Source: Rhizobium sp. BT03
GTDB taxonomy: Bacteria > Pseudomonadota > Alphaproteobacteria > Rhizobiales > Rhizobiaceae
DNA length: 64,000 nt
Direction of reading: 5' to 3'
Assembly: GCF_030053155.1 (NCBI RefSeq)
Contig: NZ_CP125640.1
Span: 3,304,001 to 3,368,000 of the forward strand
In this document: piece after piece, positions 56,860 through 64,000 of the stretch
Position numbering within the stretch: position 1 is the stretch's first letter
How the letters are laid out: each line of letters opens with the position of its first letter
Translations under genes and position numbers: made by a program
The notes under the pieces: model-generated
What the model saw: only the letters and a program-made list of their open reading frames with translations
Told to the model about the DNA's origin: nothing
Databases searched by the model: none

Positions 56860-58728
56860 TCAGCTCCCGGTCCTTTCGACCCGTTCGCGCTGCATCATCG
56901 CGGCGGTGAGCAGCCTCCGGAAGCGGGGATCGTCGCGGATGTTGTCGAGATCGGAATCATTGTTGAACCATTTGATATGGTAGACGGAGCTGTGCGGCAG
57001 CAGCCTCTCGAGGAGGTCGATCGCCTGGTCGACGTCGCCGAGGACGGAATAGACGCAGGCGAGATTATACTGCGCGACGATGTCGTCGGGATCGATGGCG
57101 ATGGCGCGGGCGGCCCAGTCGCGCGCCCTCTTGATATCGCCCATATGGGCAAGCGCCAGCGCGCCGCGGTGGGCCGGGCCGGAATTTTCCGGATTGAGGT
57201 TGAGCGCGCGTTCGGCGCGCAGCAGGCCGAGACGCGCCCAGTTTTCGGTATCCAACACACGGCCGAGCGAACGGTAGGCGGACATCAGGTGGATCGGCGA
57301 GACGTAGTCGTCAGGGCGGATCGCGGCGGCGCGGGTGAAATATTGAACCGATTCGGCAAAGTTGCCGTGCATGAAGAAGAACCGGGCATAATGGAAATTC
57401 GCCTCGAACAGGTTCGGGTCGAGCGCCAGGGCACGTTCGAAGGCCGCCGCCGCCCTGTCATCGAAGCCGCTTTGATGCAGGGCCAGACCATGGGAGGCGT
57501 GGGCCTCGGGAAGGTCGGGGTCAAGTGCCAGCGCGCGGGCGCTCATGTCGAGGATGCGCCGCAGCGGCACGTCGTCAGGCGCCCAGTCGCGGATCGCCGC
57601 GTCGCAATCGGCGATGCCGGCATAGGCGCGGGCATAATCCGGGTCGAGCTCGACCGCCTTGCAGAACATGCGCCTTGCGAGCTGGAGATAGGATTTGGTC
57701 CAGGTGTGGGAGAGCTGGCGGCCGCGGAGATAATAGGTATAGGCCTCGACATTGGCGGTCGGCTCGTTGGCGATCGCCTTCTTTTCCTCCGGCAGCAGGC
57801 GCACCTTCAACTGGCCGACGATCGCGTGGGTGATCTCGTCCTGGATGGCGAAGATGTCGGTCAGGTCGCGGTCATAACGTTCGGCCCAGAGATGATCGCC
57901 ATTGGCGGTGTCGATCAGCTGGCCGGAAATGCGCACGCGATTGCCGAAGATGCGCACGCTTCCCTCGAGCACGTAGCGCACGCCGAGTTCCTGGGCGAGC
58001 CGCTTCACCTTCACCGATATGCCCTTGTAGGTGAAGATCGTATTGCGCGGCACGACGTGCAGGCTGGAGATCTTGGAGAGATCGGTGATGATGTCTTCGG
58101 TGATGCCGTCGGAGAAATAGTCCTGGTCGGCATCGCCGCTCATATTGGTGAAGGGCAGCACCGCGATGAAGCAGGTATTGCGGTTCTGCGCGACCAACTT
58201 CGCCGAGGAGGGCGGCGCCAGGGTGACGGTATAGACCTGGACCGGCTGCCGGATGTTCTTCAGCACATGCTCGCCGATGAATTCGAAGCCGAGATTGAGG
58301 CGCGCGCCGACCTGGTCGCGCACCGAGGCCGACACGGCGATGCCGCCCGGGGGCGCGATACGCTCGAGCCTGGCGGCAAGGTTGACGCCATCGCCGAAGA
58401 TGTCGCCGTTCTCGACCACGACATCGCCGAGATTGATGCCGATACGGAATTCGACGCGCTCGTCCTTGGGCACGTTCTCGTTGCGGGCGGCCATGCTGCG
58501 CTGGATTTCGGCGGCGCAGGCGACGGCGTTCACCACGCTCTGGAATTCGGCAAGGATGCCGTCGCCGGTGAGTTTGACGATACGGCCCTTATAGTCTGAA
58601 ATCCTGATATCGACCAGTTCGCAGCGGTGGCGGTTCAGCGCCTGCAGCGTGCCTGCCTCATCAATGCCCATCAGTCGGCTATAGCCAACGACATCCGCAG
58701 CGAGAATAGCGCTCAGTCGTCGTTCCAT
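56860..58728 (-). CDS. Adenylate cyclase with TolB-like and TPR regions
   Basis: 622 residues, no membrane helix. An N-terminal class III cyclase domain (about 3-180; LAADVVGYSRLMG, RIVKLTGDGILAEF, FGDGVNLAARLE) is followed by a TolB-like segment (FIAVLPFTNMSGDADQDYFS) and about eight TPR repeats to the end. This architecture is expanded in rhizobia. It probably makes cAMP in response to a protein partner that binds the TPRs. ATG 58728 follows GGAGGGGTC. An upstream in-frame ATG would put unlikely sequence before the cyclase domain. Its 3' end lies 95 bases from the tctD-like gene on the same strand. Confidence 0.9.
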   Translation of the reverse strand: MERRLSAILAADVVGYSRLMGIDEAGTLQALNRHRCELVDIRISDYKGRIVKLTGDGILAEFQSVVNAVACAAEIQRSMAARNENVPKDERVEFRIGINLGDVVVENGDIFGDGVNLAARLERIAPPGGIAVSASVRDQVGARLNLGFEFIGEHVLKNIRQPVQVYTVTLAPPSSAKLVAQNRNTCFIAVLPFTNMSGDADQDYFSDGITEDIITDLSKISSLHVVPRNTIFTYKGISVKVKRLAQELGVRYVLEGSVRIFGNRVRISGQLIDTANGDHLWAERYDRDLTDIFAIQDEITHAIVGQLKVRLLPEEKKAIANEPTANVEAYTYYLRGRQLSHTWTKSYLQLARRMFCKAVELDPDYARAYAGIADCDAAIRDWAPDDVPLRRILDMSARALALDPDLPEAHASHGLALHQSGFDDRAAAAFERALALDPNLFEANFHYARFFFMHGNFAESVQYFTRAAAIRPDDYVSPIHLMSAYRSLGRVLDTENWARLGLLRAERALNLNPENSGPAHRGALALAHMGDIKRARDWAARAIAIDPDDIVAQYNLACVYSVLGDVDQAIDLLERLLPHSSVYHIKWFNNDSDLDNIRDDPRFRRLLTAAMMQRERVERTGS

Positions 58729-59144
58729 GACCCCTCCCATGGATCTTCTCAGTTTAGTCCAGCTTTTTATAGAGTTTTTGTCGTGTAGAGTCGCCTCCTG
58801 AATGGAAATTCGGGCGGATTCGACGTTTTGACACGGCAGCGCGACCATATATCGTCGCCGATCTTCATCAATACTCTGAATGGGTGAAGGATGGTGTTCG
58901 GCGCTAATCCTTTGTGGTGAAAATCCCCTTCCAATTGGAGAAACGGGAAATGATGTGCTTCGGTCGATGCTTCGCGATCGGCGATATAAAAAGTAGTCGC
59001 CGATCGGTTTCGGGCGTGAATCGCGGGCACGACCTGGAGGAATTTTGCCCGGGGGCACCACCACTGTAGCGAATGTGATTTGCGGTTGCCGTGAGGCCGA
59101 TGCCGGTTATTGTGGCGGCGTTTCGTGCACGGTGGAGATTTTGG
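58729..59144. other. 416-base divergent non-coding region
   Basis: No gene-like frame. It separates the adenylate cyclase (minus) from the carbamoyltransferase-like gene (plus). On the minus strand a CTATAAA near 58767 could be a -10 for the cyclase. On the plus strand TTGACA (58828-58833) and a weak TATCGT (58850-58855) are 16 bases apart. No repeat or known operator was recognised. Confidence 0.4.
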
Positions 59145-60014
59145 ATGAAACGTTCGGCCCGGGATTTTCTGGCGTTTCATGATATTCCGGAGGCCGGACT
59201 TCGGTCGATTATCGCTCGCGCCGGGGCGCTCGCCATAGCTTGGGATGAGCGCGCCATGCCGCAGGGCCTGATGGGCAAACACGTCGCGTTGATTGCCGAC
59301 GACGGTGGCTGGCGCAATACGACTGCCTTCGATCTCGGCGTCCAGGCGATGGGCGGTATCTGCGTGCATGTGCCGATCGGCTTCAATGCGCGAGAGGAGG
59401 CCGGCGATCTTGCGGGTTATCTCGGCAACTGGTTCGACATGCTGGTGATCCGCACGAAGGAGCTTAATAAGCTGAAGGCGGTGGCGGCAGCCGCGCCGGT
59501 GCCTGTCATCAACGCGCGCACACGCTCCAACCATCCTTGCGAGACGCTCGGCGATCTTGCCTATATCGAGAGCCGGCGCGGCTCGATCGACGGGTTGAAG
59601 GTCGTTGGGGTGGCGGCGGACGCAAATATCCTCCGCTCCTGGGTCGAGGCGTCGATCGTGTTGCCGATCGAGGTGGTGCAGGTCTATCCCGAACCCTGGC
59701 ATATAAGTGATGCCGCACTGCTCAACGAGCGCTTTCGCGCGAGCATCGATATGGGCGAGCTATCGGATGCCGACGTCGTCATCACCGATTCATGGCCGGG
59801 CGACGTCGTCTCGCAGGCGCTTGCCGGCTACCGGATCGATACCGATCTGCTCGATCGTTTACCGGAAGATGCGATTTTCCTGCCGTGCCCGCCGGTGACG
59901 CGCGGCCAGGAGGTGACGGCCGGGGCGATGGAGCATCCGCGCTGCCTGAGCCGCGCCGCCAAGGCCTTTCTGCTGCACGCACAAAATGCGCTGATGGAGT
60001 GGGTCATCGCCTAG
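59145..60014 (+). CDS. Aspartate/ornithine carbamoyltransferase-fold paralog with altered active site
   Basis: 289 residues with the ATCase/OTCase fold. ARDFLAFHDIP at the start, TAFDLGVQAMGG, ARTRSNHPCETLGDLAYIE, GVAADANILRSWVEAS and FLPCPPVTRGQEVT align by eye with family blocks. Key residues differ. The carbamoyl-phosphate loop STRTR is GWRNT here, HPCQ is HPCE, and the ornithine-type HCLP is PCPP. It therefore probably does not make citrulline and may use another substrate or bind without catalysis. ATG 59145 has GGTGGAG upstream. It is somewhat shorter than typical OTCases (about 305-335). No arginine genes lie nearby. Confidence 0.75.
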   Translation: MKRSARDFLAFHDIPEAGLRSIIARAGALAIAWDERAMPQGLMGKHVALIADDGGWRNTTAFDLGVQAMGGICVHVPIGFNAREEAGDLAGYLGNWFDMLVIRTKELNKLKAVAAAAPVPVINARTRSNHPCETLGDLAYIESRRGSIDGLKVVGVAADANILRSWVEASIVLPIEVVQVYPEPWHISDAALLNERFRASIDMGELSDADVVITDSWPGDVVSQALAGYRIDTDLLDRLPEDAIFLPCPPVTRGQEVTAGAMEHPRCLSRAAKAFLLHAQNALMEWVIA

Positions 60015-60060
60015 ATTCGGCGCCCTTGCTCCTCCCGGCGCGCTCAGGCATTGTTGCTGC

Positions 60061-61125
60061 ATGAGCAGAATTTTCATCTTGCTGCTGGCGTTCTGGCCCG
60101 GCTTTGCGCTGGCCGATCAGGCCTTCTATGCGGCGAAATCGGGCAATTCGGATGCGCCGGTGCTGACGGTTTATTCCTCGCTCGACGAGCCATTAGCGCA
60201 GCCGATGATCCGGGGCTTCCAGGAGGCCAATCCCGATGTCGCGGTCAAATATGAGGACATGCTGACCGGCGATATCTACGACCGGATCGTCAGGGAGACG
60301 GATGCCGGCAAGAAGACCGCGGATTTCGCCTTTTCCTCGGCGATGGATCTGCAGGTGAAGCTCTCCAACGACGGATATGCGCAGGTCAGCAACCTGCCGA
60401 TGAGTGCGGCATGGCCGAAATGGGCGAACTGGCGCAACACCGCCTACGCGCTGACCTTCGAGCCGGCAGTGTTCGTCTACCACAAGCCGACCTTTGTGCA
60501 TGAGCCGGTGCCGAGCTCGCGGGCGGAATTCGTCGATTACCTGAAGCGCAAGGGCAACGAGGTCTATGGGCGGATCGGCACCTACGATATCGAACGCTCC
60601 GGCGTCGGTTTTCTGTTCATGGCGCGCGACCAGGAGCAGTTCGGCGATATCTGGTCGGTGATCGGAGCGATGGGGGCTGCCGGCGTCAAGCTCTATTCGA
60701 CGAGTTCGGCGATCCTCGAACGTGTCGCCGACGGGCGCTTCGTGCTCGGCTACAATATTCTCGGCTCCTATGCAGCCGACTGGGCCTCGCGCTATCCGGA
60801 TGTCGGCATCGTGCTGCCGAAGGACTATACCGTGGTGATGTCACGGATCGGGCTGGTGCCGCAGGCGGCCGCCGAGCCGGAGCTCGGCCGGCGTTATCTG
60901 ACCTTCTTCATGTCGAGGGAAGGGCAGACGATCATGGCGCGCGAGCTGCAGATCCCGGCCGTCAGCCCGGAGGTGGCGGGAGAAAATACCGCCAATACGC
61001 TGCAGGAGCTGCTCGGCGCCCAGCTGCGGCCGGTGCCGGTCAGCCCCGGGCTGATGGTCTATCTCGACCAGGTGAAACGGGCGCGGCTGATCGCCCACTG
61101 GAACGAGGTTCTGCGGGCGCAGTGA
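60061..61125 (+). CDS. Periplasmic solute-binding protein (iron/2-aminoethylphosphonate type), no transporter nearby
   Basis: 354 residues with a signal peptide (MSRIFILLLAFWPGFALA). The mature part fits the Fbp/AfuA-like binding protein class (TVYSSLDEPLAQPMIRGFQ, TADFAFSSAMDLQVKLSNDG, LGYNILGSYAADWASRYPDV). Such proteins bind ferric ion, phosphonates or small anions. No ABC permease or ATPase gene is adjacent. Between a TctDE-like two-component system and tctCBA, it may act as a periplasmic co-sensor for the TctE-type kinase. That is inference from context. Confidence 0.82.
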   Translation: MSRIFILLLAFWPGFALADQAFYAAKSGNSDAPVLTVYSSLDEPLAQPMIRGFQEANPDVAVKYEDMLTGDIYDRIVRETDAGKKTADFAFSSAMDLQVKLSNDGYAQVSNLPMSAAWPKWANWRNTAYALTFEPAVFVYHKPTFVHEPVPSSRAEFVDYLKRKGNEVYGRIGTYDIERSGVGFLFMARDQEQFGDIWSVIGAMGAAGVKLYSTSSAILERVADGRFVLGYNILGSYAADWASRYPDVGIVLPKDYTVVMSRIGLVPQAAAEPELGRRYLTFFMSREGQTIMARELQIPAVSPEVAGENTANTLQELLGAQLRPVPVSPGLMVYLDQVKRARLIAHWNEVLRAQ

Positions 61126-61408
61126 AGCGTTTCAGCGTTCGGCCGGTCCACACATAGGACCCAGGATTAGATCCGCGCCTGGCAATTACGGCAAAAAAGT
61201 GGCCTCTTCTCCTGGATATCTCACCGATGTCAGCTAAATGACAGCTTGTTGTGGTGGCTTTGGCTACTTCTTCTCCGTGGAGGCGGAGAGCTGAAGCCTT
61301 GGGAGGTATTCTGCTCGTCATCAGGACAATCGTGTCCGCTGCCGGCCGTTCCTCCCGATTCCCAGAGAATAACAGGCGGTTTGCTCAGCCGCCCATGGAG
61401 GACACATC
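61126..61408 (+). promoter_or_regulatory. tctC upstream region with a TGTCA-N6-TGACA dyad
   Basis: 283 non-coding bases. A perfect inverted repeat TGTCA-GCTAAA-TGACA lies at 61228-61243, about 165 bases before tctC. It could be the binding site of the TctD-type regulator. The ribosome-binding site GGAGGAC is just before the tctC ATG at 61409. Confidence 0.4.
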
Positions 61409-62353
61409 GTGAAGCATACGTTCATCGCAACCCTTTTTGCAGCGACTATCGCGCTGCCGGCCTATGCGGCCGACTACACCATCATCGCGCCGGCTGCTCC
61501 CGGCGGCGGTTGGGACCAGACGGCCCGTTCGCTGCAGACGGCGCTGCAGCAGGAGAAGATCTCCGGCAACGTGCAGGTCCAGAACGTGCCCGGCGCCGGC
61601 GGCACCATCGGCCTGGCGCAGTTCAGCAGCCAGGCTGCCGGCAATCCGAATTCGCTGATCGTCGGCGGCTATGTCATGGTCGGCGCGATCCTCACCAACA
61701 AGTCGCCGGTGACGCTCAAGGACGTCACGCCGATCGCCCGTCTCACCGGCGAATATGAAGCCGTCGTCGTTCCTGCCTCTTCCGAGATCAAGACCATGGC
61801 CGATCTGGTTGCGGCGCTGAAGAAGGATCCGGGCGCGGTTTCCTGGGGCGGCGGTTCGGCCGGCGGTACCGACCACATCACGGTCGGCCTGATCGCCAAG
61901 GCCTCCGGCGTCGATCCGACCAAGATCAACTATGTCGCCTTCTCCGGCGGCGGTGAAGCGCTCGCCGCCATTCTCGGCGGCCAGGTCACGGCCGGCGTCT
62001 CGAGCTACAGCGAGTTCGAATCGCAGGTGAAATCCGGCACGCTCCGTCTTCTCGCCGTCTCCAGCGACAAGCGCATCGACGGCGTCGATGCGCCGACGCT
62101 GAAGGAAGCCGGCACCGACGTCACCATCCAGAACTGGCGCATGGTTGCCGCAGCCCCCGGCCTGTCGCCAGAACAGGTGGCAAGCGTCACCGCCGATTTC
62201 GAGAAGCTGCACAGCTCCGCCACCTGGCAGGAAACGCTGAAGACCAAGGGCTGGGCCGACACCTATCTGTCCGGCGACGCCTTCAAGGCGCAGCTCGAGA
62301 AGGATGTCTCCGCCACCGAAGGCATTCTCAAAGATATCGGACTTGTTCAATGA
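61409..62353 (+). CDS. tctC: Tripartite tricarboxylate transporter substrate-binding protein
   Basis: 314 residues with a signal peptide (about 1-21, ending AYA) and a Bug/TctC-type Venus-flytrap fold ([47 protein letters not shown] [15 protein letters not shown]). It binds citrate or a related acid in the periplasm. Its stop overlaps the tctB start by four bases (ATGA). Confidence 0.93.
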   Translation: MKHTFIATLFAATIALPAYAADYTIIAPAAPGGGWDQTARSLQTALQQEKISGNVQVQNVPGAGGTIGLAQFSSQAAGNPNSLIVGGYVMVGAILTNKSPVTLKDVTPIARLTGEYEAVVVPASSEIKTMADLVAALKKDPGAVSWGGGSAGGTDHITVGLIAKASGVDPTKINYVAFSGGGEALAAILGGQVTAGVSSYSEFESQVKSGTLRLLAVSSDKRIDGVDAPTLKEAGTDVTIQNWRMVAAAPGLSPEQVASVTADFEKLHSSATWQETLKTKGWADTYLSGDAFKAQLEKDVSATEGILKDIGLVQ

Positions 62354-62841
62354 GCGAGGATAACACCTCCTCGGCAACGCCACGCCGCCCTGATTGGGCG
62401 GCGTTCATCATTGCCGTTTTCCTCTTCGTCGTCGCCGGCGTGATGGCCTGGGATGCCTCGCATCTGAAAACGATCGCCCAATACGACCGCATCGGCCCCG
62501 CGACAGTGCCTCAGGTGGTGGCGTTCGGCCTCTTCTGTCTCGGGATCTGGACGGTCGCCGAAGCCTGGCGCGGCGAGTTTCCGGAGCGCGATCGGCAGGA
62601 AGTGGCGCCGGTCATCTGGATCGTCGCCGGTCTTGCCGGCCAAATGCTGCTCCTGCGCGTTGCCGGCTTCTCGATCGCGACCGGCATCCTCTTCGCGCTG
62701 ACGGCACGCGGTTTCGGCAAACGCAAGCTCTGGATCTCGCTGCCGCTCGGCATCCTCCTCAGCTTCGTCGTCTGGGCGATCTTCTCGCAGCTGCTGCAGC
62801 TGACGCTGCCGGCCGGCCCGCTCGAACATCTGTTCTTCTGA
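62350..62841 (+). CDS. tctB: Tripartite tricarboxylate transporter small membrane subunit
   Basis: 163 residues with four hydrophobic segments (about 17-37, 55-75, 85-115 and 130-155), the TctB pattern, and the segment FPRAT-like YDRIGPATVPQVVAFGLF near the first periplasmic loop. It is coupled to tctC. An 89-base gap to tctA follows, with no separate gene. Confidence 0.9.
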   Translation: MSEDNTSSATPRRPDWAAFIIAVFLFVVAGVMAWDASHLKTIAQYDRIGPATVPQVVAFGLFCLGIWTVAEAWRGEFPERDRQEVAPVIWIVAGLAGQMLLLRVAGFSIATGILFALTARGFGKRKLWISLPLGILLSFVVWAIFSQLLQLTLPAGPLEHLFF

Positions 62842-62930
62842 CCGCGCGGCACGCGCTGTCAGCTCTTTTGATTTTGCGCGGCGCCTGACCCCGGAATCGG
62901 ATCGTCGGGAACGCCGCTTGGGACACCAAG

Positions 62931-64000
62931 ATGAGCACATTCGAATTCCTATGGCAGGGTATCCTGGTTGCGATGCAGCCGATGAACCTGGTTTATGCGC
63001 TGGTCGGCGTGACCCTCGGCACCGCCGTCGGCGTGCTGCCCGGCATCGGCCCGGCGCTCACCGTGGCGCTGCTGTTGCCCGTCACCTACAAGCTCGATCC
63101 CGGCGGCTCACTGATCATGTTCGCCGGCATCTACTACGGCGGCATGTATGGCGGTTCGACGACCTCGATCCTGCTCAACACGCCGGGTGAAAGCGCCTCG
63201 ATCGTCACCGCGCTCGAGGGCAACAAGATGGCGCGCGCCGGGCGCGGCGGACCGGCGCTGGCGACGGCGGCGATCGGCTCCTTCGCCGCCGGCCTGATCG
63301 CGACGCTCGGGCTTGCCTTCATCGCTCCCTATATCGTCAAGCTGGCGCTGGTTTTCGGGCCGCGCGAATATTTCGCGCTGATGGTGCTGGCCTTCGTCAC
63401 CGTCTCCTCGGCCTTCGGCGATTCAGCGCTGCGGGGCCTGACATCGCTGTTCATCGGCTTCGCGCTCGCTATGGTCGGCATTGACCAGCAGACGGGGCAG
63501 GCGCGGCTTTCCTTCGGCATTCCCGACCTGCTCGACGGTGTCGAGGTGACGACGCTTGCCGTGGCGATGTTTGCGATCGGCGAGACGCTTTATATCGCCG
63601 CGCAGGGCAACCGGATCGCCGAGAAGGTCGAGGCGGTCAAGGGTTCGCTGTGGATGACGGCGCAGGACTGGTCGCGTTCGTGGAAGCCCTGGCTGCGCGG
63701 CACGCTAATCGGTTTCCCGATCGGCGCCATGCCGGCGGGCGGCGCCGAAATCGGCACCTTCCTCTCCTACGCCACCGAAAAGCGGCTGGCGAAGAACCCC
63801 GAGGAGTTCGGCCATGGCGCAATCGAAGGGGTGGCCGGTCCAGAGGCTGCCAATAACGCCTCGGCCGCCGGCACGCTGGTGCCGCTTCTGACGCTCGGCC
63901 TGCCGACGACGGCGACGGCGGCGATCATGCTTGCCGGCTTCCAGCAATACGGCTTGCAGCCTGGGCCGCTGCTGTTTGCCACCAACCCGCAGCTCGTCTG
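62931..64000 (+). CDS. tctA: Tripartite tricarboxylate transporter large membrane subunit, 3' end beyond window
   Basis: The first 356 residues of a protein usually near 500. It has the TctA blocks [57 protein letters not shown] and [20 protein letters not shown], which line the transport path. Many membrane helices. ATG 62931 follows a weak site (GGGACACCAAG). The frame is open to the window edge, so the gene is truncated by the window, not broken. Confidence 0.94.
   Translation, partial: MSTFEFLWQGILVAMQPMNLVYALVGVTLGTAVGVLPGIGPALTVALLLPVTYKLDPGGSLIMFAGIYYGGMYGGSTTSILLNTPGESASIVTALEGNKMARAGRGGPALATAAIGSFAAGLIATLGLAFIAPYIVKLALVFGPREYFALMVLAFVTVSSAFGDSALRGLTSLFIGFALAMVGIDQQTGQARLSFGIPDLLDGVEVTTLAVAMFAIGETLYIAAQGNRIAEKVEAVKGSLWMTAQDWSRSWKPWLRGTLIGFPIGAMPAGGAEIGTFLSYATEKRLAKNPEEFGHGAIEGVAGPEAANNASAAGTLVPLLTLGLPTTATAAIMLAGFQQYGLQPGPLLFATNPQLV

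Overview
The window reads as chromosomal DNA of a fast-growing Rhizobium, close to R. etli or R. leguminosarum. This rests on several signs together: high GC with Rhizobium-like codon use, the rhizobial glgP-glgB-glgC-glgA-pgm gene order, a heterotetrameric sarcosine oxidase operon, RIME-like intergenic palindromes, several class III adenylate cyclases, and matches to alphaproteobacterial EcfG, CtrA and Zur sites. I see no rRNA, tRNA, CRISPR array, insertion sequence or prophage. Nearly all the DNA is ordinary coding sequence.

Layout. 1-1008: the 3' part of a membrane diguanylate cyclase. 1039-6183: cysE, a GNAT acetyltransferase, a cobW-type metallochaperone translationally coupled to a WD40 gene behind a candidate Zur box, a creatininase-family gene and a MarR regulator. 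6302-9123: a LacI regulator with a 2-hydroxyacid dehydrogenase, then a puuD-like amidotransferase. 9417-12663: a TakP-like TRAP transporter whose binding-protein gene converges on its permease genes. 12991-16190: a GGDEF/EAL protein and a FeeM/LuxI-like acyltransferase preceded by a perfect CtrA box. 16372-19751: cytochrome aa3 subunit IV and the pntAA-pntAB-pntB transhydrogenase. 19809-23585: a DUF992 protein with an EcfG-type promoter, an HWE histidine kinase, a TPR lipoprotein and ribosomal protein S21. 23760-28772: two divergent membrane adenylate cyclases (one with a periplasmic CxxCH heme motif, one CHASE2) and a FecR-domain protein with a His/Asp-rich tail.

29070-35252: soxBDAG, a VOC protein and a MaoC/NodN-type hydratase. 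35342-46365: the complete glycogen operon glgP-glgB-glgC-glgA-pgm-glgX on the minus strand. 46638-47840: a TadG-like vWA pseudopilin. 47951-54609: a three-gene operon of a transglutaminase-DUF2126 giant, a circularly permuted ATP-grasp/alpha-E fusion and a small transglutaminase. I judge this the most likely under-described system here. 54708-64000: a TctDE-type two-component pair, an adenylate cyclase with TolB-like and TPR regions, a degenerate carbamoyltransferase paralog, a solute-binding protein with no permease, and tctCBA, with tctA running off the right edge.

The recurring theme is signalling (three adenylate cyclases, two c-di-GMP proteins, two histidine kinases) and carbon handling (glycogen, organic acids, sarcosine/one-carbon). 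Gene functions rest on motif recognition by eye. Regulatory sites are motif matches without experimental support.
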